The notes beneath the pieces are model-generated. The model ran no database searches. It saw nothing but the letters and a program-made list of their open reading frames with translations, and was not told where the DNA came from. Below are positions 35,216 to 42,872 of a stretch of 64,000 nt of DNA, one piece after another. The stretch spans positions 1 to 64,000 of the forward strand of contig FR900999.1 of the NCBI GenBank assembly GCA_000437915.1, read 5' to 3'. The translations under genes were made by a program, and so were the position numbers. The DNA is from Subdoligranulum sp. CAG:314 (GTDB lineage Bacteria > Bacillota > Clostridia > Christensenellales > CAG-314). How positions within the stretch are numbered: the stretch's first letter is position 1; each line of letters opens with the position of its first letter.

Positions 35216-36781
35216 TTAATATTTGTCCGTGTAAGGCTGGTCGGAAAAGCCTTGTGTTTTGAGCTTGGCAGTCATTTTGTCGAGGCGGGCTTTAAAAAAT
35301 TTGTTGAACCATTTTGTCTTGCCGAAGATTTTTACTGCCAAAGGACTGACGGCGTAATAAAGTTTGATAAACATACGTCCTAAAAAGGTTTTGTCAAGCT
35401 TTTCGTCGCGGTAGCGGCGCAGCGTCCACACTTCGGGACAGTCGTAGCTGCCGTATACGCAGGTGGCGACGTAGCAGCCGCTTGCTTTTTTTGCTTTTTT
35501 GTTGGGCTTATAACCGCTTATCTCGCCTGATTTGATTTCCTTGTCAAAGTATTTTAGCAGCAGTTTGTTGAAGTCGTCCGTTATTTTTTGTTGAGTTGCG
35601 ACGGGATAGGTTATTTTTCCGTCTGCAATGTAACCGCTTCTGATTTTTTCCGTCTGTTTGTAGTCGGGCGTGAGCGCCACAATCAAATTGAAAGACAGAT
35701 TTGCCGCTGTCGGGCAGTACAGAATTTGCGCGGAGGGCATAGACGGAAAATCATCGTTTTTCGACTCTGACATCCGCTTTGCCCATCCCGAAGGAAAAAT
35801 TATCAGCTCCGTCCCGCATATCAAACAGCGGTCGAGCAGTTCTTTTGAAAACTCCGTGCCTTCTTGGATTTCCACAATCGGCGCCCGCGTGGAGGTGGAG
35901 AGGGAAATTTCTCTTATATTGGGAGTGATAAGTATTTTCTTTACTTCATCGATATGGCAGTCGAAAGAAAATTTAATGGCGTGCACGTCGTCGTCCGTTA
36001 CGCTGAACACGCCGTTTTTGGTTAAGAGACGCGCGTCTGTTATTACGATGACGCCGTCTTTTTTTCTGTTCAATGCCGCATTGCGCGCCTCAAAAATCTG
36101 CTTTTTTGCATTTTCGTCCATAAAAGGAGAAAAAACGTCGTAGATTTGAGGCAGAGCAAACAGTCCTTTCCGTTGTATATAAGCTTCTTTTAAATATTCG
36201 ACAACGGTCGGACAGTATTTTCTCTTTTCCTTTTCCGTCAAACTTTCGAGATAAGAGAAAAATGGAATCAACCTGTAACTTACAACGCCCGTAATTTTTC
36301 CGCTTGAGACAGATTCGTCGTATTCGTTGAACATATAGGAAAAAAGGTCGGGAAACAGCCTGACTCCGTATTGTCCGTCAAATTTTTTTATTTCGTCGGC
36401 GTCGGCAAGCCTGTAAAAATTGCTCATGTATTTGCTGAAAGGCGTCTTTTTTTCGGTAGCCGCGCAGTAAAACCAATATTCGGCTTTTTCGGGAGACAGT
36501 TCCGCCGCGCGGCAAAATTCTTTGTGAGAGCTCGCCAAATTGTCGAGCTTCAAAAGCGTCAGTCCGCGTTTGAAAAAATCCGGCGCTTCGTCCTTTTCGT
36601 TGCCCATGATGATTTTTGTCACGTTTTCCGTGATGTTGTGCACGGTGTTGTAATTGTTGACGTAGTTGGTTATTACCTTTTCCGTGACAAAGGCTGTGCC
36701 GCAGGAGGGGCAAATTCCCGCTTCTTTGGTTTCGTCAACGATTATGCTGTCGCCGCATTGCGTGCATTTTGCAGGTTTCAT
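35216..36781 (-). CDS. Zinc-ribbon protein with CFI-box C-terminal domain
   Basis: The 521-residue protein starts with a zinc ribbon (CTQCGDSI...CPSCGTAF) and a short linker, then a TPR-like helical pair (FFKRGLTLLKLDNLASSHKE). A long middle region matches nothing I recognise; one part (IREISLSTSTRAPIVEIQEG) looks leucine-rich-repeat-like. The C-terminal domain begins GCYVATCVYGSYDCPEVWTL and ends RMFIKLYYAVSPLAVKIF, the CFI-box-CTERM pattern found at the end of many unrelated bacterial proteins. There is no signal peptide. GGGAG lies 8 bases before the ATG. The role is unknown. It sits among accessory genes beside another zinc-ribbon protein. Confidence 0.7.
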   Translation of the reverse strand: MKPAKCTQCGDSIIVDETKEAGICPSCGTAFVTEKVITNYVNNYNTVHNITENVTKIIMGNEKDEAPDFFKRGLTLLKLDNLASSHKEFCRAAELSPEKAEYWFYCAATEKKTPFSKYMSNFYRLADADEIKKFDGQYGVRLFPDLFSYMFNEYDESVSSGKITGVVSYRLIPFFSYLESLTEKEKRKYCPTVVEYLKEAYIQRKGLFALPQIYDVFSPFMDENAKKQIFEARNAALNRKKDGVIVITDARLLTKNGVFSVTDDDVHAIKFSFDCHIDEVKKILITPNIREISLSTSTRAPIVEIQEGTEFSKELLDRCLICGTELIIFPSGWAKRMSESKNDDFPSMPSAQILYCPTAANLSFNLIVALTPDYKQTEKIRSGYIADGKITYPVATQQKITDDFNKLLLKYFDKEIKSGEISGYKPNKKAKKASGCYVATCVYGSYDCPEVWTLRRYRDEKLDKTFLGRMFIKLYYAVSPLAVKIFGKTKWFNKFFKARLDKMTAKLKTQGFSDQPYTDKY

Positions 36782-36861
36782 ACAAAAGTTCTCCCGATAT
36801 TTTTTTCATTATATCATGCGAAAAAATGCCCTGTCAAGCGCGGGCGAAAGGCGAAAACAGG

Positions 36862-36888
36862 CAACAAAAAACCCCCGAAGTCGGGGGC
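36862..36888 (-). terminator. Terminator of the tetR gene
   Basis: CCCCCGA (36872-36878) pairs with TCGGGGG (36881-36887). The minus-strand tail is GTTTTTTGTTG. Confidence 0.85.
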
Positions 36889-36906
36889 AAAAAAGGGGAG
36901 GGGAAT

Positions 36907-37575
36907 TTAATTTTCAAACAAAGGTCTGCGGCTTGCGAGAATGTCGTTTTCCGGGTCAAGGCTGAAAATGCCTTTTTTCAAAATCGGCACCACGTGTTGG
37001 TCAATCATGTGGTCGATTTCCTCGTCGGACAGGTCGGGCTTAATCATGGTGCGAAGAGCAAGGAAGCTGTTTATTCCCATAAACAGATAGGCTGCCGAGT
37101 CCACGTCTACGTAGTCGGCCAGCTCCTGTCTGTCGTAGGACAAAGAGCGGATATAGCTTGCGCCGAATGAGCGGTAATAATCCACGAAAAGGCTTTTGTC
37201 GACCGTCAGGCTTCCCCACAGGATTTCAAACATATCGTGATTTGCCGCGCCGTATTTGACAAACGCCCGCAAACCTTCCTTTTCCTTTTCAAGACGTGTG
37301 GTGCAGTTCTTTTTGAGCAGCGCTTCGTTTATGGTATCCTTGATTTCGCGCTGTACGTCCTCCATCAGGCAGCGGTAGAGGGCTGTTTTGTCGTCGAAGT
37401 AAATATAAAACGTGCCGACGGCGGTATTGCTCTCGCGGCAAATGTCGGTTATGGACGTCTGATAAAAACCGTTCTTGGAAAAAAGCTTGCGCGCGGCTTT
37501 CAGAATCTTGTCCATTTTGCTTTTGCCGAGCTTTGTTTTGGGTTGTGTTACGCCTTTGATTTCGGAATTGTTCAT
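36907..37575 (-). CDS. TetR family regulator of the acyl-CoA island
   Basis: The 222-residue protein has an N-terminal TetR helix-turn-helix (KILKAARKLFSKNGFYQTSITDICRESNTAVGTFYIYF) and a C-terminal all-helical ligand domain. It is divergent from the maoC-acd-etf operon. Palindromes TGAA-N5-TTCA occur before its own promoter (37668), after the maoC promoter (37985) and twice after the thiolase promoter (41547, 41564), so it is the likely repressor of both units and itself. FadR-type TetR proteins sense acyl-CoA; that ligand is inferred from the genes. No strong ribosome site precedes ATG 37575. Confidence 0.85.
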   Translation of the reverse strand: MNNSEIKGVTQPKTKLGKSKMDKILKAARKLFSKNGFYQTSITDICRESNTAVGTFYIYFDDKTALYRCLMEDVQREIKDTINEALLKKNCTTRLEKEKEGLRAFVKYGAANHDMFEILWGSLTVDKSLFVDYYRSFGASYIRSLSYDRQELADYVDVDSAAYLFMGINSFLALRTMIKPDLSDEEIDHMIDQHVVPILKKGIFSLDPENDILASRRPLFEN

Positions 37576-37630
37576 GTTTTAAAACCTTAATTTTTTGCTT
37601 TGAAAACACTTTTTTGTTTTTGCCGTGTAT

Positions 37631-37659
37631 ATAATAATACTTCCCGTTTAAAAAAGCAA
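37631..37659 (-). promoter_or_regulatory. Promoter of tetR
   Basis: On the minus strand TTGCTT (37654-37659), 17 bp and TATTAT (37631-37636). Confidence 0.65.
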
Positions 37660-37667
37660 GCGATTTG

Positions 37668-37680
37668 TGAATCTTTTTCA
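37668..37680. promoter_or_regulatory. Putative TetR operator (site D)
   Basis: TGAATCTTTTTCA, a TGAA-N5-TTCA palindrome just upstream of the tetR -35 element. Confidence 0.55.
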
Positions 37681-37763
37681 TATTCAAAACAAAAAGTTCT
37701 TTAATCGGCTTCAGGCAGGCGAATAAAAATGAAAAAATCGCCGTGCCGTTATTTTTTAAATGG

Positions 37764-37792
37764 TTGACTTTGCCTGACGGCGAGGCTATAAT
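37764..37792 (+). promoter_or_regulatory. Second strong promoter, no assigned gene
   Basis: TTGACT (37764-37769), 17 bp and TATAAT (37787-37792). The transcript would start about 240 nt before maoC and pass through the ATCGAT block and the second promoter. Confidence 0.7.
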
Positions 37793-37831
37793 TAAATCGA
37801 TAAAAAAATATCGATTTAATCTTATCGATAA
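37792..37831. promoter_or_regulatory. ATCGAT operator block, 14-bp phasing
   Basis: An 11-bp inverted repeat (37792-37802 with 37809-37819) is followed by TTATCGATAA (37822-37831). ATCGAT cores start at 37796, 37810 and 37824, exactly 14 bp apart, directly downstream of the -10 element at 37787-37792. Confidence 0.7.
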
Positions 37832-37925
37832 GCCGTGTATTTAAAAAAACAGGGGATTTTTTCAAAGAAAACGGGCAATAATTAACAAATCCATGCGTTT
37901 TCATTTTTAAAATCCGCTCGCCCCG

Positions 37926-37954
37926 TTGACAACGGTTGGTTGTTGGGCTAAAAT
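37926..37954 (+). promoter_or_regulatory. Promoter of maoC-acd-etfBA
   Basis: TTGACA (37926-37931), 17 bp and TAAAAT (37949-37954). Confidence 0.8.
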
Positions 37955-37984
37955 ATACGCGTAAATATGAGGATTGTTCATAAA

Positions 37985-37997
37985 TGAAATCGTTTCA
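37985..37997. promoter_or_regulatory. Putative TetR operator (site C)
   Basis: TGAAATCGTTTCA lies about 25 bp downstream of the predicted start of the maoC operon, a repressing position. Confidence 0.7.
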
Positions 37998-38040
37998 TAT
38001 TTGCGGTTTTTAAGAGCAATATATTTAAAAGGAGATAAAT

Positions 38041-38445
38041 ATGAATTACTCGGAAATCAAAATCGGTCAAAAGGCATCGGTCACCAAGACCTTCAAGGAC
38101 GAGGACGTAAGAAAATTCGCCGAAGTCAGCATGGACGTCAACCCGATTCATCTGGACGACGAATACGCGAAAAAGACCGTTTTCGGTCAACGCATCGTGC
38201 ACGGCATTTTGACGTGCGGACTTATTTCCGCAGTGCTTGCCAACAAGCTTCCCGGAGAGGGAACTATTTATCTGGGGCAGGAAGTGAGATTTACGTCGCC
38301 CGTGCTTTTGGGAGACACAATCACCGCCGAGGTGGAAGTCGCGGAGATGAGAGACGACAAACACATAATCAAGCTCAACACCGTCTGCAAAAATCAGGAC
38401 GGCAAGGTGGTTGTCTCCGGCGTCGCGACCGTAAAACACGACTAA
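38041..38445 (+). CDS. MaoC-type (R)-specific enoyl-CoA hydratase
   Basis: The 134-residue single-hotdog protein has the hydratase-2 motif in FAEVSMDVNPIHLDDEYA (catalytic Asp and His of the D-X4-H pattern) and GQRIVHGILTCGLISAVLA. The size matches PhaJ-like (R)-3-hydroxyacyl-CoA dehydratases, which interconvert crotonyl-CoA and (R)-3-hydroxybutyryl-CoA. First gene of maoC-acd-etfB-etfA; it takes the place that crt usually has in clostridial butyryl-CoA operons. AAAGGAG lies 7-8 bases before the ATG. Confidence 0.88.
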   Translation: MNYSEIKIGQKASVTKTFKDEDVRKFAEVSMDVNPIHLDDEYAKKTVFGQRIVHGILTCGLISAVLANKLPGEGTIYLGQEVRFTSPVLLGDTITAEVEVAEMRDDKHIIKLNTVCKNQDGKVVVSGVATVKHD

Positions 38446-38469
38446 TCTGAACAGGAGTATCGTTTAGAA

Positions 38470-39609
38470 ATGGACAAGGTTTTTAAATACGAGTTATTCA
38501 ACAAGATGATAAGGGATTTCGCGGTCAACGAGGTCAAGCCTTTGGCTCACGAGGTTGACGAGCAGGAGCGTTTCCCTTACGAAACCGTCGAAAAGATGGC
38601 AAAGCTCGGACTCATGGGCATAATCGTGCCCAAAGAGTACGGCGGCATGGGCGGAGATTACAAAATGTATATCAAAGCCGTGGAGGAGCTTTCCAAGGTC
38701 TGCGCCACGACGGGCGTTATACTTTCCGCGCACACCTCGCTGTGCATTGCTCCGATTATGGAGTACGGCAACGAAGAACAAAAGAAAAAATATCTGCCTA
38801 AGCTTGCGTCGGGAGAGTGGCTTGGCGCTTTCGGTCTGACAGAGCCGAACGCGGGCACGGACGCCAACAATCAGACAACCACTGCGGTGAAAGAAGGCGA
38901 CCACTGGGTGCTCAACGGCAGCAAAATATTCATAACCAACGCCGGTCCCGCCAACGTGTATTTCGTCATAGCGGTCACGGGACGCAATCCCAAGGGCGTG
39001 GAGTGCGCCGCGTTTATAGTGGAAAAGGGCTTCCCCGGATTTTCCGTGGGCAAGAAAGAGCTGAAAATGGGTATACGCGGCTCGTCCACCTGCGAGCTTA
39101 TATTTGAAAACTGCATAGTTCCCGAAGCCAATCTGGTTGGCAAAATCGGCGAAGGCGTCAAAATGGCGCTCAAAACTCTGGACGGCGGCAGAGTGGGCAT
39201 TTCCGCTCAGGCGCTCGGCATAGCAGAGGGCGCGCTGGAAGCCACCGTCGCATACGTCAAGGAAAGAAAGCAGTTCAACAAGCCTATTTCGGCATTCCAA
39301 AACACTCAGTTCTGCCTTGCCGACCTGTACACCAAGATAAACGCCGCGTCTTTGCTGGTTGAACGCGCAACCGAAGCCAAGCAGAACAAGTCGCCCATGC
39401 TGGGTATGTACGCCGCGCAGGCAAAGCTGTTTGCCGCGGAGACGGCAATGGAGGTCACGACCAAGTGCGTGCAGCTCCACGGCGGCTACGGTTATACGAG
39501 AGAGTATCCCGTCGAGAGAATGATGCGCGACGCCAAAATCACCGAGATTTACGAAGGCACAAGCGAAGTTCAGCGCATGGTTATTTCCGGCGCGCTGCTC
39601 AAAAAATAG
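38470..39609 (+). CDS. Acyl-CoA dehydrogenase, butyryl-CoA dehydrogenase type
   Basis: The 379-residue flavoenzyme has the family signatures GAFGLTEPNAGTDAN and KIFITNA, a C-terminal QLHGGYGYTREYPVERMMRDAKI and the catalytic glutamate in IYEGTSEVQ. The length and adjacent etfB and etfA point to a short-chain enzyme that exchanges electrons with EtfAB, as in clostridial Bcd/EtfAB, which can bifurcate electrons from NADH to crotonyl-CoA and ferredoxin. The direction of reaction is not fixed by sequence. It ends with a TAG, one of the few TAG terminators in the window. Confidence 0.93.
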   Translation: MDKVFKYELFNKMIRDFAVNEVKPLAHEVDEQERFPYETVEKMAKLGLMGIIVPKEYGGMGGDYKMYIKAVEELSKVCATTGVILSAHTSLCIAPIMEYGNEEQKKKYLPKLASGEWLGAFGLTEPNAGTDANNQTTTAVKEGDHWVLNGSKIFITNAGPANVYFVIAVTGRNPKGVECAAFIVEKGFPGFSVGKKELKMGIRGSSTCELIFENCIVPEANLVGKIGEGVKMALKTLDGGRVGISAQALGIAEGALEATVAYVKERKQFNKPISAFQNTQFCLADLYTKINAASLLVERATEAKQNKSPMLGMYAAQAKLFAAETAMEVTTKCVQLHGGYGYTREYPVERMMRDAKITEIYEGTSEVQRMVISGALLKK

Positions 39610-39622
39610 GAGATAGGCAGAA

Positions 39623-40405
39623 ATGAGAATTTTAGTTTGCATGAAACAGGTTCCGGATACGACGGACATAAAGATAGACCCCAAAACCAACACCCTCAAA
39701 AGAGACGGCGTGCCTTCCATTATGAACCCCGACGACAAAACCGCTCTCGAAGTGGCTTTGCGCTTGAAGGACGAGTACGGCGCGGAAATAGCGGTCATCT
39801 CCATGGGGCCTCCTCAGGCGGAAATCATGCTCAGAGAGGCTCTCGCCATGGGCGCCGACGAGGCTTACCTTATGACGGACAGGGCGTTTGCGGGTTCCGA
39901 CACTCTTGCGACCTCCACAATCATCGCCGCCGGCATCAAAAAAGTGGGCTGCGACTTTGTAATCGGCGGACGTCAGGCAATCGACGGCGACACGGCTCAG
40001 GTGGGACCTCAGATTGCCGAGCATCTCGGATGGCCTCAGATAACCTACGCCGTAGAACTCAAAAAGGACGACAAGGACGTGTTTACCGTCAAGCGTCAGT
40101 TTGAGGACAGATATCAGATGCTCAAAGTAAAGGCTCCTTTCGTGGTTACCGTTCTTTCACAGATGGCGACTCCGAGATATATGCACGTAAAGGGCATTGT
40201 CGAGCAGGAAGAAAAACAAATCAACATCATCAATTTTGCCGACCTCGACCTCGACGTCAACAACATAGGTCTTGCAGGCTCTCCCACAAAGGTCAAGACC
40301 ACGTTTACGAAACAGTTTGACAGCAACAAAGAGGTCGTGGAGCTGCCCGTTGAAGAGGCCGCTAAGCTTATCGCCGAAAAATTGGCTGAAAAGCATTTCA
40401 TCTGA
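39623..40405 (+). CDS. etfB: Electron transfer flavoprotein beta subunit
   Basis: The 260-residue protein begins RILVCMKQVPDTTDIKID, typical of EtfB, with SMGPPQAEIMLREALAMGADEAYL and the GRQAIDGDTAQVGPQIAE block that contacts the second FAD or AMP in bifurcating Etfs. It pairs with EtfA, 18 bp downstream, and follows the dehydrogenase by 13 bp. GGAG lies about 9-10 bases before ATG. Confidence 0.95.
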   Translation: MRILVCMKQVPDTTDIKIDPKTNTLKRDGVPSIMNPDDKTALEVALRLKDEYGAEIAVISMGPPQAEIMLREALAMGADEAYLMTDRAFAGSDTLATSTIIAAGIKKVGCDFVIGGRQAIDGDTAQVGPQIAEHLGWPQITYAVELKKDDKDVFTVKRQFEDRYQMLKVKAPFVVTVLSQMATPRYMHVKGIVEQEEKQINIINFADLDLDVNNIGLAGSPTKVKTTFTKQFDSNKEVVELPVEEAAKLIAEKLAEKHFI

Positions 40406-40423
40406 GGTCGGGAGGAATTTAAA

Positions 40424-41407
40424 ATGGCTAAAAATATTTTCGTTGTTTGCGAACAGAGAGATAACAAAATCCAAAACGTAAGCCTTGAGCTTTTGGGCGT
40501 CGCCAATGAGCTTGCCGCAGTCACTAAGGAAAAAGTTTGCGCGGTTGTTTTGGGCGACAAAATCAAGGAAGCGGCGAAAGAGCTTGCAGGCTACGGCGCG
40601 GATATCATATACGTGGTGGAGGACAAAGAGCTTAAATATTATCTGACGGAGCAGTATTCGCAGGCGGTGTATCAGGTTCTCAAAACCTATGAGCCGAACA
40701 TTGTTCTTTACGGCGCGACGAGTATCGGCCGCGACCTCGCTCCCAGACTTTCGGCACGTCTGAGGACGGGACTCACCGCCGACTGCACAAAGCTCGAAGC
40801 GGACGAGCAGGGCAATCTTTACATGACGCGTCCCGCTTTCGGCGGCAATCTGTTCGCCACCATAGTGTGCCCCGACCATCGTCCTCAAATGTCCACCGTC
40901 AGAGGCGGCGTTATGAAAAAACGCGAATTCGACGCGGGCAGAAAGGCGGAAATAGTGGAAGTCAAAGTAAATTGGGACAAATCCCGCTTTGCGGTTTCCG
41001 TTGTGGAAGAAGTGCTTGCCGAGAAATCCGCGGAGAGCATAGACGACGCTAAATTCCTTGTTTCCTGCGGAAGAGGCGTCAAAAACAATCTCGAAAAGGT
41101 CGCCGCCTTTGCCAAGAGCATCGGAGCCACGACAAGCTCCAGCCGCGCGTTGGTGGACTCGGGACTCATGCCTTCCGAAAAGCAGGTCGGTCAGACGGGC
41201 AAAACCGTGCGTCCGCAGGTGTATATGGCTTTGGGTATTTCGGGCGCGGTACAGCACCTCGCTGGTATGGAGGAGTCCGAATTTATCGTTGCGATAAACA
41301 AGGACAAGGACGCTCCCATTTTCAAGGTCGCGCAGCTCGGAGTGGTGGCGGACGCCAACGCGATTCTGCCTTATCTTGAAAAGGAAATCAAAAAACTCGC
41401 GAAATAA
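40424..41407 (+). CDS. etfA: Electron transfer flavoprotein alpha subunit
   Basis: The 327-residue FAD-binding subunit has the C-terminal FAD fold with SSRALVDSGLMPSEKQVGQTGKTV, YMALGISGAVQHLAGM and INKDKDAPIFKVAQLGVVADA, all standard. It has a short N-terminal domain and no ferredoxin insert. Last gene before a terminator-like hairpin. Confidence 0.95.
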   Translation: MAKNIFVVCEQRDNKIQNVSLELLGVANELAAVTKEKVCAVVLGDKIKEAAKELAGYGADIIYVVEDKELKYYLTEQYSQAVYQVLKTYEPNIVLYGATSIGRDLAPRLSARLRTGLTADCTKLEADEQGNLYMTRPAFGGNLFATIVCPDHRPQMSTVRGGVMKKREFDAGRKAEIVEVKVNWDKSRFAVSVVEEVLAEKSAESIDDAKFLVSCGRGVKNNLEKVAAFAKSIGATTSSSRALVDSGLMPSEKQVGQTGKTVRPQVYMALGISGAVQHLAGMEESEFIVAINKDKDAPIFKVAQLGVVADANAILPYLEKEIKKLAK

Positions 41408-41416
41408 TGGCTTTTG

Positions 41417-41458
41417 CAGCCGCCGATTAAGCATTTTGTATTAAAAGGCGGCTGTTTT
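41417..41458 (+). terminator. Hairpin after etfA
   Basis: CAGCCGCC (41417-41424) pairs with GGCGGCTG (41447-41454) over a 22-nt loop, followed by TTTTGC. Probably a weak terminator. Confidence 0.55.
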
Positions 41459-41512
41459 GCTAAATTTCGATGTTTTCAGGGGAATATTGTTAATAAATTT
41501 GTCAAATACTAT

Positions 41513-41539
41513 TGACATTTTTCCAAATAATGGTAAAAT
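41513..41539 (+). promoter_or_regulatory. Promoter of thiolase-SDR unit
   Basis: TTGACA (41513-41518), a short 15-bp spacer and TAAAAT (41534-41539) preceded by TG (extended -10). Confidence 0.65.
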
Positions 41540-41546
41540 TTGGATA

Positions 41547-41576
41547 TGAAACATATTCACAAGTGAATCGGTTTCA
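41547..41576. promoter_or_regulatory. Paired TetR operators (sites A and B)
   Basis: TGAAACATATTCA (41547-41559) and TGAATCGGTTTCA (41564-41576) are two TGAA-N5-TTCA palindromes spaced 17 bp centre to centre. Together they also form a larger inverted repeat, placed at the predicted transcription start. Confidence 0.75.
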
Positions 41577-41610
41577 TATCCTTTGATTAAAAACAAGGAG
41601 ATGGAAACAA

Positions 41611-42822
41611 ATGTGTGACAAAAAAGTTTTTGTAGTCGCCGCCAAGCGTTCCGCCATAGGCAGTATGTTGGGTTCGCTTGCCAACACTCATCCCGCCGAC
41701 CTTGGCGGAGCAGTGGTCAGGGCTTTGCTTGAAAGCGCCAAGGTCGCTCCGGAAGCCGTAGACGAGGTTATCGTAGGCAACATACTACCTGCCGGAAACG
41801 GACAGGGCATAGGCCGTCAGGTCGCAATCAAGGGAGGTATTCCCATCGAAACACCCGCTTACGCCGTCAATATGGTGTGCGGCAGCGGCATGAAGGCCGT
41901 TATCAACGCCGTTGCGGAAATCAAGGCGGGCATGGCGAATCTGATTGTCGCGGGCGGCGTCGAATGCATGAGTTCGGCTCCTTACCTTATTCCCAAAAAC
42001 GCCCGTCAGGGTATAAAAATGGGCGACTTCAAGGTTACCGACCACATGGTTTTTGACGCTTTGACGGATGCGTACAGCAAGGTTCACATGGGTATTACGG
42101 CGGAAAACATAGCCGAAAAATACGGGATTTCCCGTCAGGCTCAGGACGAATTCGCTTATGCCTCGCAGACCAAGGCAATCAAGGCGGTTGACAGCGGCGC
42201 GTTCAAGGACGAAATCGTTCCCGTTACGGTAAAGGTCGGCAAGGAAGAAAAGGTTTTCGACACCGACGAATATCCCAACAGAAACACCAATCCCGAAAAG
42301 CTTGCCAAGCTGCGTCCCGCATTCAAGCCGGACGGAACGGTGACCGCGGGCAACGCCAGCGGCATAAACGACAGCGCCAGCTTCACCTTGATAGCAAGCG
42401 AGGAGGCTGTCAAAAAATTCGCACTCACGCCTATGGCGGAAATTATCGCGGTAGGTCAGGGCGGCGTAGACCCTCAGTTCATGGGACTCGGTCCCGTGCC
42501 GGCGATTTTGCAGGCGCTTAAAAACAGCGGACTCAAACTCAGCCAGATGGAGGTCTTGGAGCTTAACGAAGCGTTTGCCGCGCAGTCCTTGGGCGTCATA
42601 CACGAGCTGTCGCAGAAGTGCGACTTAAAGAAAGAGGAGATACTCGCGCGCTGCAACCCCAACGGCGGCGCCATCGCGCTCGGACACCCTGTCGGAGCCA
42701 GCGGAAACAGAATTATCGTAACACTGCTGCATGAAATGATAAAGGCGGGCAACAAGCTCGGTCTCGCAAGCCTGTGCATAGGCGGCGGAATGGGCACCGC
42801 GGTCATACTCAAAAGAGACTGA
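41611..42822 (+). CDS. Acetyl-CoA C-acetyltransferase (thiolase)
   Basis: The 403-residue biosynthetic-type thiolase has the nucleophile cysteine in NMVCGSGMKAV, the NEAFAAQSLG histidine/asparagine region (with Phe-Ala), GGAIALGHPVGASGNR and the C-terminal CIGGGMGTAV cysteine. It condenses two acetyl-CoA to acetoacetyl-CoA or the reverse. It has its own promoter with two operator-like palindromes. The SDR reductase follows after 50 bp. AAGGAG lies 9-10 bases before ATG. Confidence 0.95.
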   Translation: MCDKKVFVVAAKRSAIGSMLGSLANTHPADLGGAVVRALLESAKVAPEAVDEVIVGNILPAGNGQGIGRQVAIKGGIPIETPAYAVNMVCGSGMKAVINAVAEIKAGMANLIVAGGVECMSSAPYLIPKNARQGIKMGDFKVTDHMVFDALTDAYSKVHMGITAENIAEKYGISRQAQDEFAYASQTKAIKAVDSGAFKDEIVPVTVKVGKEEKVFDTDEYPNRNTNPEKLAKLRPAFKPDGTVTAGNASGINDSASFTLIASEEAVKKFALTPMAEIIAVGQGGVDPQFMGLGPVPAILQALKNSGLKLSQMEVLELNEAFAAQSLGVIHELSQKCDLKKEEILARCNPNGGAIALGHPVGASGNRIIVTLLHEMIKAGNKLGLASLCIGGGMGTAVILKRD

Positions 42823-42872
42823 TTGAAAAAAAACAAAGTCGAAAATAAAAAATTTATTCAGAGGTGTATATT

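Larger units (their letters stand above)
37576..38040. other. 465-bp divergent regulatory region tetR / maoC
   Basis: It contains three promoters, one TGAA-N5-TTCA site on each side and a block of ATCGAT palindromes (listed separately). No protein gene is evident. Confidence 0.75.

Noticed and set aside
38494..41434. Long minus-strand frames (436 and 425 codons) opposite acd and etfA
   Set aside because: The plus-strand products are unmistakable; the minus frames have no family resemblance or ribosome sites.
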